64,000 nucleotides of DNA. Source: Inquilinus sp042743185. Lineage in GTDB: Bacteria; Pseudomonadota; Alphaproteobacteria; DSM-16000; Inquilinaceae. The position numbers were made by a program, and so were the translations under genes. The stretch covers positions 1 through 64,000 of the forward strand of contig NZ_JBHYMS010000020.1 in assembly GCF_042743185.1 (NCBI RefSeq), written 5' to 3'. Positions 41,733-50,094 of this stretch are shown here, piece after piece (the first letter of the stretch is position 1; each line of letters begins with the position of its first letter). The notes under the pieces are model-generated. The model had not been told where the DNA came from. It searched no databases and saw only the letters and a list, made by a program, of their open reading frames with translations.

Positions 41733-43005
41733 TCCCCGCACCGCTGCCCTGCGCGCCCGACGCGACCGGCTGCTGGGCCCGGCCTACCGCCTGTTCTATG
41801 ACGAGCCGCTGCATGTCGTGCGCGGCGAGGGCGTCTGGCTCCACGACTCCGAGGGCGAGCGCTATCTCGACGCCTACAACAACGTCGCCTCGGTCGGCCA
41901 CTGCCATCCGCATGTGGTCGGCGCCCTGGCGCGGCAGGCGGCGGTGCTGAACACCCACACCCGATATCTCTCGGAAGGCGTGCTCGACTATGCCGAGCGG
42001 CTGCTGGCGACCTTCCCGGCCGAGATCGGTCATGTGATGTTCACCTGCACCGGCAGCGAGGCCAACGACCTGGCCCTGCGGGTGGCGCGCGCCGTCACCG
42101 GCGGCATCGGCGTGATCGTCACCGACTGGGCCTATCACGGCGTCACCGTGGCGCTGGCGGAGATGTCGCCCTCGCTCGGCAGCGCGGTCCGGATCGGCGA
42201 CCATGTCCGCCTGGTCGCGCCGCCCGACGCCTATCGCGGCGACGGCGATACCGGCCAGGCCTTCGCCGCCCGGGTGACCGCCGCGATCGAGGACATGCGG
42301 CAGCACGGCATCGTGCCGGCGGCGCTGCTGGTCGACACCATCTTCTCCAGCGACGGGGTCTTCGCCGACCCGCCCGGCTTCCTGGCCCCGGCTGCGGCGG
42401 CGATGCGCGCGGCGGGCGGGCTGGTGATCGCCGACGAGGTGCAGCCCGGCTTCGGCCGCACCGGCGGCATGTGGGGCTTCGCCCGGCACGGCTTCGTTCC
42501 GGACATGGTCACCATGGGCAAGCCGATGGGCGACGGCCACCCGATCGCCGGCATGGCCGCGCGGCCGGAGGTGCTGGCCGAATTCGGCCGGCGGACCCGC
42601 TACTTCAACACCTTCGGCGGCAACCCGGTCTCGGCCGCGGTCGGCATGGCGGTGCTCGACGTGATCGAGGGCGAGGGGCTGGTCGCCAATGCGCGCGACA
42701 CCGGCGCCTTCCTGCGGCAGGCGCTGCAGGACCTGGCGGTGCGCCACCCCGCCATCGGCGACGTCCGCGGCGCGGGGCTGTTCCTCGGGGTCGAGCTGGT
42801 GCGCGACCGGGCGACGCGCGAGCCCGACGGCGCGCTGGCGTCCCGCGTGGTCAACGGCCTGCGCCGGCGGCGGGTGCTGGTCAGCGGCTGCGGCCGGCAC
42901 GGCAACGTCCTGAAGCTGCGCCCGCCGCTGGTCTTCGACCGGAAGCACGCGGAGATCCTGGTCGACGCCCTCGACCGCACGCTGGCCGACCCGGACGGGG
43001 AATAG
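41725..43005 (+). CDS. Class III aminotransferase, phospho-lyase type (AGXT2L-like)
   Basis: PLP enzyme of 426 residues, fold type I, class III. The PLP lysine is Lys266 in TMGKPMGDGHP; Asp237 in IADEVQPGFGRTG contacts the pyridine nitrogen; the CTGSEAND motif binds the phosphate. The N-terminal YNNVASVGHCHPHVV is typical of the AGXT2L branch, whose members are ammonia-phospho-lyases acting on phosphoethanolamine or 5-phosphohydroxylysine rather than true transaminases. With the kinase it would turn hydroxylysine into 2-aminoadipate semialdehyde. Its stop lies three bases before that of the convergent LysR gene. Confidence 0.88.
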   Translation: MSDPRTAALRARRDRLLGPAYRLFYDEPLHVVRGEGVWLHDSEGERYLDAYNNVASVGHCHPHVVGALARQAAVLNTHTRYLSEGVLDYAERLLATFPAEIGHVMFTCTGSEANDLALRVARAVTGGIGVIVTDWAYHGVTVALAEMSPSLGSAVRIGDHVRLVAPPDAYRGDGDTGQAFAARVTAAIEDMRQHGIVPAALLVDTIFSSDGVFADPPGFLAPAAAAMRAAGGLVIADEVQPGFGRTGGMWGFARHGFVPDMVTMGKPMGDGHPIAGMAARPEVLAEFGRRTRYFNTFGGNPVSAAVGMAVLDVIEGEGLVANARDTGAFLRQALQDLAVRHPAIGDVRGAGLFLGVELVRDRATREPDGALASRVVNGLRRRRVLVSGCGRHGNVLKLRPPLVFDRKHAEILVDALDRTLADPDGE

Positions 43006-43008
43006 CGC

Positions 43009-43950
43009 TCAGAACGCCGCCGCGCCGATCCCGAGCCCGGGATAGAGCCCGTCGAGCGCCTCGATGTCCGATCGGCTCTGGGCGATGATCCAGTCGCGGA
43101 TCTCGGCCACCGCCGTGCGCATCGGCCGGGCCCGCGAATGCACCAGCTGGCACAGCCGGCCGGTGCGCATCAGGCTGCGGGCGGCGGGCACCAGCGCCCC
43201 GGTCCCGAGCCAGTGCGAGGACACCGTCGCCCAGCCCAGCGCGATGCCCTGGCCCAGCAGCGCCGCCTGCACCACGATCGCATAGTCGGAGAAGCTCAGC
43301 GTGCTTCGCGGCCCGGCCCGGTCGTCACGCAGATCCTCGAACGAATCCGGCCAGCCGGGGTCGGAGCCGGCGAGGTTGATGATGGTGTTGCCGTCGCCCG
43401 TCGCCTTCCGCCGCTCGATATAGGCCGGGCTGCAGATCGGCAGCATGATCTCGCGCATCACCAGCGAGGTCTCGTGGCGCGCATCGCCGCCGTCGACGAA
43501 TCGCATGCCGAGATCGACGTCGTCGACCGGCCCCTGCAGCGGCCCGGCGATCAGCTGGAAGCGCAGGTCGACCGACGGGAACTCCTTCTGCAGCCGGTTG
43601 ATCCGCGGCATCAGCCAATGGGTGGTGAAGGCGGTGGACAGCGACAGCGTCACCGTCTCGGTGCCGGTGCGCCGGGCCTCGATCTCACGGATCGCGGCCT
43701 CGATCCCGCGGAACCCCTCGGCGATGCGGCGATACAGCGACCGGCCGTCCTCGGTCAGCACGATGCCGGCGGCGGAGCGGTCGAACAGCCGCACGCCGAG
43801 ATGGCTTTCCAGCCGGCCGAGCATCCGGCTGACCGCCGGCTGGGTGACGTTCAGCTCCGCCGCCGCCCGGGTGAAGCTGCCGCAGCGGGCGGCCGCCTCG
43901 AACACGAAGAGGGCGTTCGAGGAGGGCAGCATCCGGCGCAGCTGGGTCAT
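43009..43950 (-). CDS. LysR family transcriptional regulator (GcvA-like)
   Basis: Regulator of 313 residues. The N-terminal helix-turn-helix is SFTRAAAELNVTQPAVSRMLGRLE (residues 25-48), and a periplasmic-binding-like effector domain follows (about 95-300). The N-terminal LPSSNALFVFEAAARCGS is the GcvA/AmpR-type opening. It is divergent from the polyamine-type ABC operon (189-base gap) and convergent with the phospho-lyase gene. Control of the ABC operon is the simplest reading. Confidence 0.9.
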   Translation of the reverse strand: MTQLRRMLPSSNALFVFEAAARCGSFTRAAAELNVTQPAVSRMLGRLESHLGVRLFDRSAAGIVLTEDGRSLYRRIAEGFRGIEAAIREIEARRTGTETVTLSLSTAFTTHWLMPRINRLQKEFPSVDLRFQLIAGPLQGPVDDVDLGMRFVDGGDARHETSLVMREIMLPICSPAYIERRKATGDGNTIINLAGSDPGWPDSFEDLRDDRAGPRSTLSFSDYAIVVQAALLGQGIALGWATVSSHWLGTGALVPAARSLMRTGRLCQLVHSRARPMRTAVAEIRDWIIAQSRSDIEALDGLYPGLGIGAAAF

Positions 43951-44139
43951 GATCTGAGTTTATGGTCCGGCCAAGTTTTTCGCAATTGCCTCGCCCCGGG
44001 TCGTTTGCTGTGATCTACGCACGACACAAGGATCTCGGGACGCCATCGCCCGCCCTGCGGAGAACGATGCGACGGATCCGGTGACGGCCGCTCATGCCGC
44101 CATGGCATGCGGCGGCGCTCAGGGACAAGGCTCACGACC

Positions 44140-45222
44140 ATGACGCAGCACGGCAGCACGGGCGTCTCGATCCGTTCCGTCAGCAAGCACTACGACGCGT
44201 TCCGCGCCCTCGACGACGTCAGCCTGACGATCGCGCCGGGCGAGTTCGTCTCGCTGCTCGGCCCGTCCGGCTCGGGCAAGACCACGCTGCTCAGCATCCT
44301 CGGCGGCTTCATCCAGCCGACCGCCGGGTCGGTCCGGTTCGGCGAGCGCGACGTCACCTTCACCCCGCCGCACAAGCGCGACATCGGCATCGTGTTTCAG
44401 AGCTACGCCCTGTTCCCGCACATGACGGTGGGCGAGAACGTCGCCTTCGCGCTGCGGGCGCGGCGCCTGCCGAAATCCGGCTGGGCCGGAAAGGTGGCCG
44501 GGGCGCTGGCGATGGTCGAGCTGTCCGGCTATGAGAACCGCCGCATCTCCCAGCTCTCCGGCGGTCAGCGCCAGCGTGTCGCCCTGGCCCGCGCCATCGT
44601 GTTCGAGCCGCGGCTGATCCTGATGGACGAGCCGCTCTCCGCCCTCGACAAGCAACTGCGCGATGCGATGCAGATCGAGCTGCGGCACCTGCACCGGCGG
44701 CTCGGGGCGACCATCGTCTACGTCACCCACGACCAGCGCGAGGCGCTGACGATGAGCGACCGGGTCGCCATCCTGCGCGACGGGCGGCTGGTGCAGATCG
44801 ACACGCCGGAGCGGCTGCACGACCACCCGGCCGACAGCTTCGTGGCCAGCTTCATCGGCGAGGCGGCGCTGCTGCCGGTCACCCGGGCCGGGCCCGACCG
44901 GGTGGCGCTGGGCGGCGCCGTGCTGCGCTCCGGCCGGCCGATCCCGCAGTCGGGCGACCTGCTGCTGGCGGTGCAGACCGAGAAGCTGCTGATCGATGCC
45001 GGTGACGGCGGCGACGGCGCCAACCGCCTGTCAGGCCTTGTGTCGGAGATCATCTACCAGGGCGAAAGCCTGAAGGTGTTCCTGACCCTCGACGACGGCA
45101 CCGTGCTCAGCCTGCGCCAGCCCAGCCACCATGCGGCGCGCAGCAGCGTCCCGCCGGTCGGCGGCCGGATCGCCGTCACCCTGCATCCCGAAGACACCAT
45201 CGTCGTGCCGCGCGCCGCCTGA
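44140..45222 (+). CDS. Polyamine-type ABC transporter ATP-binding protein (PotA-like)
   Basis: ATPase of 360 residues: Walker A GPSGSGKTT, Q-loop FQSYALFPHMTV, signature LSGGQRQRV, Walker B LILMDEPLSALD, H-loop THDQ, then a TOBE domain (about 280-360). These are marks of the CUT/PotA group for polyamines, iron, sulfate and quaternary amines. The ATG at 44140 gives the usual N-terminus; an ATG at 44107 is in frame but unlikely. It is the first gene of an operon in which enzyme genes separate the ATPase from its binding protein and permeases. Confidence 0.92.
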   Translation: MTQHGSTGVSIRSVSKHYDAFRALDDVSLTIAPGEFVSLLGPSGSGKTTLLSILGGFIQPTAGSVRFGERDVTFTPPHKRDIGIVFQSYALFPHMTVGENVAFALRARRLPKSGWAGKVAGALAMVELSGYENRRISQLSGGQRQRVALARAIVFEPRLILMDEPLSALDKQLRDAMQIELRHLHRRLGATIVYVTHDQREALTMSDRVAILRDGRLVQIDTPERLHDHPADSFVASFIGEAALLPVTRAGPDRVALGGAVLRSGRPIPQSGDLLLAVQTEKLLIDAGDGGDGANRLSGLVSEIIYQGESLKVFLTLDDGTVLSLRQPSHHAARSSVPPVGGRIAVTLHPEDTIVVPRAA

Positions 45223-45263
45223 GGCCGCGCCATTCCTCCCGATCCACAACCCGAGAAGCAGAC

Positions 45264-45977
45264 ATGCCGTTCAGCGCCTTCAAAGTCCTCACCTTCGACG
45301 TCGTCGGCACCCTGATCGACTTCGAGACCGGAATCCTCGACTCCGTCCGGCGGATCGGCGGCCGCGCCGCGCAGGGGCTGAGCGACGACCGGATCTTCGA
45401 GGCCTACAAGCGCGGCCGCGATGCCCATCCGTACCGGTCCAGCGAGGCGATGTTCCATGTCTACAAGTCGCTGGCGCAGGAGTTGGAGCTGCCGGCTGAC
45501 GACCTCGCCGCCGGGGCCTTCCAGCTCGACGTGCTGCGCTGGCCGGCCTTCGCCGATTCCGCCGAGGCGCTGCGCCGTCTGCGCCGGCACTTCCGGCTGG
45601 TGGCGATGACCAATGCCGACCGCACCGCCTTCTCCAGTTACGCCAACACGCTGGGCCAGCCCTTCGACGACAGCGTCACCGCCGACGAGACCGGGACCGC
45701 CAAGCCCGACCCGAACTTCTTCTCCTTCAACCGCGGCCGGCAATCGGCCTTCGGCACCAAGTTCGGCGAGATCCTGCATGTGGCGCAGAGCCAGCACCAC
45801 GACATCGGGATCGCCCGCAAGCTCGGCTACAAGACCTGCTGGATCGAGCGCCGGCAGGGGCAGCAGGGCTTCGGCGGCACGCCGGCGGTGGCGACGCTGA
45901 CCACGCCCGATTTCCACTTCTCGACGCTGAAGCAGCTCGCCGACGCCGTCGAGGCGGCCGAGCCGCGGGCTGCCTGA
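45264..45977 (+). CDS. HAD superfamily hydrolase, haloacid dehalogenase type II-like
   Basis: Protein of 237 residues. Motif I is FDVVGTLID with the nucleophile Asp11; the second Asp of phosphatases (DxD) is replaced by Val, as in 2-haloacid dehalogenases (DAYGTL). Motif II is MTNAD, motif III is the Lys in GTAKPDP, and motif IV is near AQSQHHDIGIA, where the expected Asp is Asp in HHDIG. The missing acid/base Asp favours a dehalogenase-type hydrolysis, but many such proteins in transport operons have unknown substrates. It sits between the ATPase and oxidoreductase genes of the polyamine-type operon. Confidence 0.85.
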   Translation: MPFSAFKVLTFDVVGTLIDFETGILDSVRRIGGRAAQGLSDDRIFEAYKRGRDAHPYRSSEAMFHVYKSLAQELELPADDLAAGAFQLDVLRWPAFADSAEALRRLRRHFRLVAMTNADRTAFSSYANTLGQPFDDSVTADETGTAKPDPNFFSFNRGRQSAFGTKFGEILHVAQSQHHDIGIARKLGYKTCWIERRQGQQGFGGTPAVATLTTPDFHFSTLKQLADAVEAAEPRAA

Positions 45978-45990
45978 CCGGACCGCGCCG

Positions 45991-47298
45991 ATGATGGCCC
46001 TTCCTTCCCCCAGGCCCGGCGTGAATTCGCTCTGGGCCGCGACCGCGGGCCCGGCGCCGCGGCTGCCGGCGCTGGACGGCGACGCCGCGGCGGATGTGGT
46101 CATCATCGGCGCCGGCTACACCGGCCTGTCGGCGGCGCGCCACATCGCCGCCGGCGGTCTCGACCCCCTGGTGCTCGACGCCAGCGCAGTCGGCTGGGGG
46201 GCCAGCGGCCGCAACGGCGGCTTCGTGACCCCGAAGTTCCGCCTGTCCCTGCCGGCCATCGCCGCGGCCCATGGCCGGGACATGGCCAAGCGGATGTACG
46301 ATCTGGGCCATGAGGCGGTCGATGCCGTCGAAGAGCTGGTCGAGGAGTTCGGCATCGACAGCGCCGGCTTCGCCCGGGTCGGGCTGGTCAAGGCGGCGCA
46401 CACCGAAAAGGCGCTGGCCGCGGTCGCCGCTGAGGCCGAGTGGATGAAGGCCGAGATGGGCGACGGCCACATCAGCCTGCTGTCGCGCGACGAGGTGCGG
46501 GCAGAGCTCGGCTCCGACGGCTTTGTCGGCGGCGCGCTGACCCGCGGCCCCGGCTGCATCCACCCGTTGAACTATGTGCGCGGGCTGGCCGCCGGCTTGG
46601 CGGCGCGCGGCATCCGCATCCATGAGGACAGCCCGGCCTTGGCGATCCGGCGCGAGCCGGGCGCGGTGGTGGTGGAGACGCCACACGGCCGGGTGCGCGC
46701 CGCCCAGGCGATCATCGCCACCAACGCCTATTCCGATCTGACCGGCGCGACCCGCGAGATGCAGCGGACGCTGGTGCCGTTCCGCAGCGCCATCCTGGCG
46801 ACCGCGCCGTTGCCGCCGGACCTCGCCGCCAGCCTGCTGCCGACCCGCCGGATCTGCAGCGAGACGCGGCGGATGATGCGCTGGTTCCGGATCGTCGACG
46901 GCCGCTTCGTCTTCGGCGGCCGCGGCGCCTTCGGCAAGGCGGATTCGCCCGCGGCCTTCGCGGCGCTGCGCCGCGCCATGGTGGCGCTGTTCCCGATGCT
47001 CGCCGACATCCCGGTCGAGTACAGCTGGTCGGGCCTGGTCGCCATGACGCTGGATTCGGTGCCGCATGTCGGCCGGCGCGACGACCGGCTGCTGTTCGCC
47101 CTCGGCTACAACGGCGCCGGCGTCGCCATGGCCAGCCTGATGGGCCGCTATCTCGCCGCCTTCGTGCGGGGGGAGACGCCGGATGTCGGGCTGCTCGACG
47201 CCCGCCGGCTGGCGCCGGTGCCGCTGTATCCGCTGCGCGAGCCGGCGGTCCGCGCCGTTGCCGGCTGGTACCAGATGCTCGACGCCGTCGGGCTCTAG
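45991..47298 (+). CDS. FAD-dependent oxidoreductase, DAO family (PuuB-like)
   Basis: Flavoprotein of 435 residues. The dinucleotide site is VVIIGAGYTGLSAARHIA near residue 36, followed by the VGWGASGRNGGFV loop typical of the gamma-glutamylputrescine oxidase/sarcosine-oxidase-like branch; a C-terminal LFALGYNGAGVAMASLMG segment closes the FAD fold. It oxidises an amine C-N bond with O2 as acceptor in known members. Neighbouring PotABCD-like genes suggest that the imported compound is an amine or amino acid derivative. A second ATG one codon on (MALPSP) is equally possible. Confidence 0.9.
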   Translation: MMALPSPRPGVNSLWAATAGPAPRLPALDGDAAADVVIIGAGYTGLSAARHIAAGGLDPLVLDASAVGWGASGRNGGFVTPKFRLSLPAIAAAHGRDMAKRMYDLGHEAVDAVEELVEEFGIDSAGFARVGLVKAAHTEKALAAVAAEAEWMKAEMGDGHISLLSRDEVRAELGSDGFVGGALTRGPGCIHPLNYVRGLAAGLAARGIRIHEDSPALAIRREPGAVVVETPHGRVRAAQAIIATNAYSDLTGATREMQRTLVPFRSAILATAPLPPDLAASLLPTRRICSETRRMMRWFRIVDGRFVFGGRGAFGKADSPAAFAALRRAMVALFPMLADIPVEYSWSGLVAMTLDSVPHVGRRDDRLLFALGYNGAGVAMASLMGRYLAAFVRGETPDVGLLDARRLAPVPLYPLREPAVRAVAGWYQMLDAVGL

Positions 47299-47338
47299 AA
47301 CGCCGGGGATCCGGCCAACGAAACAGGGAGACAGGACC

Positions 47339-48376
47339 ATGAGATCCAGGCTTCAAATCCTCGCCCTCTCCGCCCTCGGCGCGCTGGCCTCCGGTACCGC
47401 CGGCGCCGAACAGATCACCTTCGTGTCGCAGGGCGGCGCCTATCAGGAGGCGCAGACCAAGGCCATCCTCGACCCTGTGGCCGAGCAGCTGGGCATCACC
47501 GTCAATCAGGACAGCGCGCCCGACGCCTGGCCGGTGATCAAGACCCAGACCACGACCGGAAAGCCGATCTGGGACGTGGTCGACACCCCGACCAAGGACT
47601 GCGTCCGCGGCGGCGAGCAGGGCATGATCGAGAAGCTCGACTTCGCCAAGATCCCGAATGCCGCCGGCCTGCCGGACGCGTACAAGACCCCGTATTCGGT
47701 GTCCTACGAGTTCTATTCCAGCGTCCTGGCCTACAACGCCGAGAAGTACGGCGACAACCCGCCGAAGACCTGGGCCGATTTCTGGGACGTGAAGAAGTTC
47801 CCCGGCACCCGGGCGCTGCGCAACCACCCGTTGGCGACGCTCGAGGCGGCGCTGCTGGCCGACGGCGTGGCGCCGGACAAGATCTACCCGCTCGATGTCG
47901 ACCGCGCCTTCCGCAAGCTGGAGGAGATCAAGCCGAACATCGCCGTGTGGTGGACCTCGGGTGCCCAGTCCGCCCAGCTGCTGGCCGATGGCGAGGCCGA
48001 CATGATCATGGCCTGGAACGGCCGCGTCTCCGCCGTGGCCAAGGAGGGCGCGCCGGTCGCCTTCACCTACAACCAGGGCATGCTGCAGAACACCTCGCTG
48101 TGCATCCTGAAGGGGGCGCCGAACCTCGACGCCGCGGTCAAGTTCGTCAACGCGGCGATCGCGCCGGACATCCAGGCCAACTTCCCGGCCTATATCGATT
48201 ACGGCCCGGGCAATCCGAAGGCCTACGAGACCGGCAAGATCTCGCCCGAGCGCGCGGCGGAGATGCCGAGCTCTCCCGACAACGCCGCGAAGCAGGTGCT
48301 GGTGTCGACCGAGTGGTGGAGCTCGCCGGCCGGCGAGGAGGTGCTGAAGCGCTGGGCCTCCTTCATCCAGCAGTAA
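47339..48376 (+). CDS. Polyamine-type ABC substrate-binding protein (PotD-like)
   Basis: Periplasmic protein of 345 residues with a signal peptide ending at GTAGA (about residue 23). Landmarks are ITFVSQGGAYQEAQTKAIL, the hinge sequence YSVSYEFYSSVLAYNAEKYG, WADFWDVKKFPGTRAL and the AWNGRVSAVAKEGAPVAF segment. The SGGGY-like N-terminal loop is that of binding proteins for polyamines, GABA-like compounds and betaines. A GGGAG ribosome site precedes the ATG. It is not closely similar to the orphan PotD-like protein at 10-11 kb. Confidence 0.92.
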   Translation: MRSRLQILALSALGALASGTAGAEQITFVSQGGAYQEAQTKAILDPVAEQLGITVNQDSAPDAWPVIKTQTTTGKPIWDVVDTPTKDCVRGGEQGMIEKLDFAKIPNAAGLPDAYKTPYSVSYEFYSSVLAYNAEKYGDNPPKTWADFWDVKKFPGTRALRNHPLATLEAALLADGVAPDKIYPLDVDRAFRKLEEIKPNIAVWWTSGAQSAQLLADGEADMIMAWNGRVSAVAKEGAPVAFTYNQGMLQNTSLCILKGAPNLDAAVKFVNAAIAPDIQANFPAYIDYGPGNPKAYETGKISPERAAEMPSSPDNAAKQVLVSTEWWSSPAGEEVLKRWASFIQQ

Positions 48377-48397
48377 CCCCGAGCGGTTGAAGCAGGC

Positions 48398-49294
48398 ATG
48401 TCCGTGACCATCAGTCCTTCGGTGTCGCAGCCGACCATCAAGCCTTCGGTGTCGCAGGAGCGTCGCGAGCAGCGGCTGACGCTCTTGCTGCTGGCGCCCG
48501 CCCTGGCCGTGATCGTCTGCCTGCTGATCGTGCCGCTCGGCTGGCTGGCCTGGCAGTCGATCCGCCAGGACGGCGGCTTCACCCTGGCCAACTACCGGCG
48601 CTTCGTGACCGACGACGCCACCTGGATGTCTTTCATCCAGACCTTCCGCATCGCCTTCACCGTCACCCTGGCGACGCTGCTGCTGGGCTACCCGGTCGCC
48701 TATGTCGCGGCGGCTGCGTCGCCGGGCTGGCGGGTGGTGATCCTGGCGCTGGTGGTGCTGCCGTTCTGGACCAGCGTCCTGGTGCGCTCCTACGCTTGGC
48801 TGATCCTGCTGCAGCGGCGCGGCATCATCAATTCGGCGCTGACCGATCTCGGCCTGATCGACAGCCCGCTGCTGCTCGTCAACAACGAGCTCGGCACCGT
48901 GATCGCGACGATCCACATCCTGCTGCCCTTCATGGTGCTGCCGCTCTACGCCGCGATGCAGAAGATCCCGCGCGAGCTGACCATGGCGGGGGCCAGCCTG
49001 GGCGGATCGCCGTCCTTCGTCTTCCTGCGCGTGTTCCTGCCGCTGTCGCTGCCGGGCGTGATCGCGGGGGCGGTGCTGGTCTTCGCCCTGACGCTCGGCT
49101 TCTACATCACGCCGGAGCTGCTGGGCGGCGGCCGGACCTACATGGTGTCGATGCTCGTCTCCCGGAACATCGAGGTCTACAACGAATGGGGCGCGGCCTC
49201 GTCGATCAGCGTCGTCCTCCTGGCCTGCGTGTTCCTGATCTTCCGGGTGGCCAGCCTGTTCATCCCGTTCGAACGGATCATGGGCGCGAGGTGA
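48398..49294 (+). CDS. Polyamine-type ABC transporter permease (PotB-like)
   Basis: Permease of 298 residues with six helices and the EAA loop MAGASLGGSPSFVFLRVFLPLSLPG (around 195-220). The N-terminus contains a short duplicated peptide, PSVSQPTIKPSVSQE, from a 15-base direct repeat (CCTTCGGTGTCGCAG) near 48416-48462; a start after the repeat is possible but no better ribosome site is seen. It pairs with the PotC-like permease that follows after two bases. Confidence 0.93.
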   Translation: MSVTISPSVSQPTIKPSVSQERREQRLTLLLLAPALAVIVCLLIVPLGWLAWQSIRQDGGFTLANYRRFVTDDATWMSFIQTFRIAFTVTLATLLLGYPVAYVAAAASPGWRVVILALVVLPFWTSVLVRSYAWLILLQRRGIINSALTDLGLIDSPLLLVNNELGTVIATIHILLPFMVLPLYAAMQKIPRELTMAGASLGGSPSFVFLRVFLPLSLPGVIAGAVLVFALTLGFYITPELLGGGRTYMVSMLVSRNIEVYNEWGAASSISVVLLACVFLIFRVASLFIPFERIMGAR

Positions 49295-49296
49295 CC

Positions 49297-50094
49297 ATGA
49301 ACATCACCCGCTTCTTCCTGTACGGCTTTGTCGCGCTGGTCCTGGTCTGGCTGGTGGTGCCGATCATCATCGTCGTGCCGATGTCCTTCTCCGGCGCGCG
49401 GTTCCTGTCCTTCCCGCCGCCGTCCTGGTCGCTGCGCTGGTACGAATCCTATCTCGGCAACCCGGCCTGGATGCAGGCGACGAAGATCAGCCTGATCGTG
49501 GCGGGGTCGAGCGCGGTCGTCGCCACCATCATGGGGACCGCGGCGGCCTATGCGCTGAACCTCACTCAATCCAAGCTGCTGCGCGGCCTGCAGGTGGTAC
49601 TGCTGCTGCCGCTGGTGGTGCCGATCGTGATCACCGCCGTCGGCATCTTCCTGGTCTATGCCCAGGTCGGCCTCCTGGCGACCATGACCGGGCTGGTCCT
49701 GGCCAATGTCATGCTCGGGCTGCCCTATGTGGTGACCTCGGTGCTGGTCAGCCTGCGCAAGTTCGACCCGGCGCAGGAGATGGCCGCGCTCAGCCTCGGC
49801 ATGAACCGGTTCCGCACCTTCTTCGCCGTGACCCTGCCGCAGATCCGCTCGGGCGTGGTCTCCGGCCTGCTGTTCGCCTTCATCTCGGCGCTGGACGAGA
49901 CGGTGGTCGCCCTGTTCGTGTCCGGCGGCCAGTACCAGACCCTGACCAAGCGCATGTTCACCTCGCTGCGCGACGAGATCGACCCGACCATCGCCGCCAT
50001 CAGCACGCTCCTGACCGCCGTCTCCCTCGTCATCGTCGTGCTGGCCTCCCTCAGCGCCCGGAACGCGGAGCGACGGCGGGCCGCCGCCGGATGA
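49297..50094 (+). CDS. Polyamine-type ABC transporter permease (PotC-like)
   Basis: Permease of 265 residues with six helices and the EAA loop EMAALSLGMNRFRTFFAVTLPQIRSG near residues 160-185. The start MNITRFFLY lies two bases after the PotB-like stop, and its own stop overlaps the GMC oxidoreductase ATG (ATGA). It completes the importer encoded from 44140. Confidence 0.93.
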   Translation: MNITRFFLYGFVALVLVWLVVPIIIVVPMSFSGARFLSFPPPSWSLRWYESYLGNPAWMQATKISLIVAGSSAVVATIMGTAAAYALNLTQSKLLRGLQVVLLLPLVVPIVITAVGIFLVYAQVGLLATMTGLVLANVMLGLPYVVTSVLVSLRKFDPAQEMAALSLGMNRFRTFFAVTLPQIRSGVVSGLLFAFISALDETVVALFVSGGQYQTLTKRMFTSLRDEIDPTIAAISTLLTAVSLVIVVLASLSARNAERRRAAAG

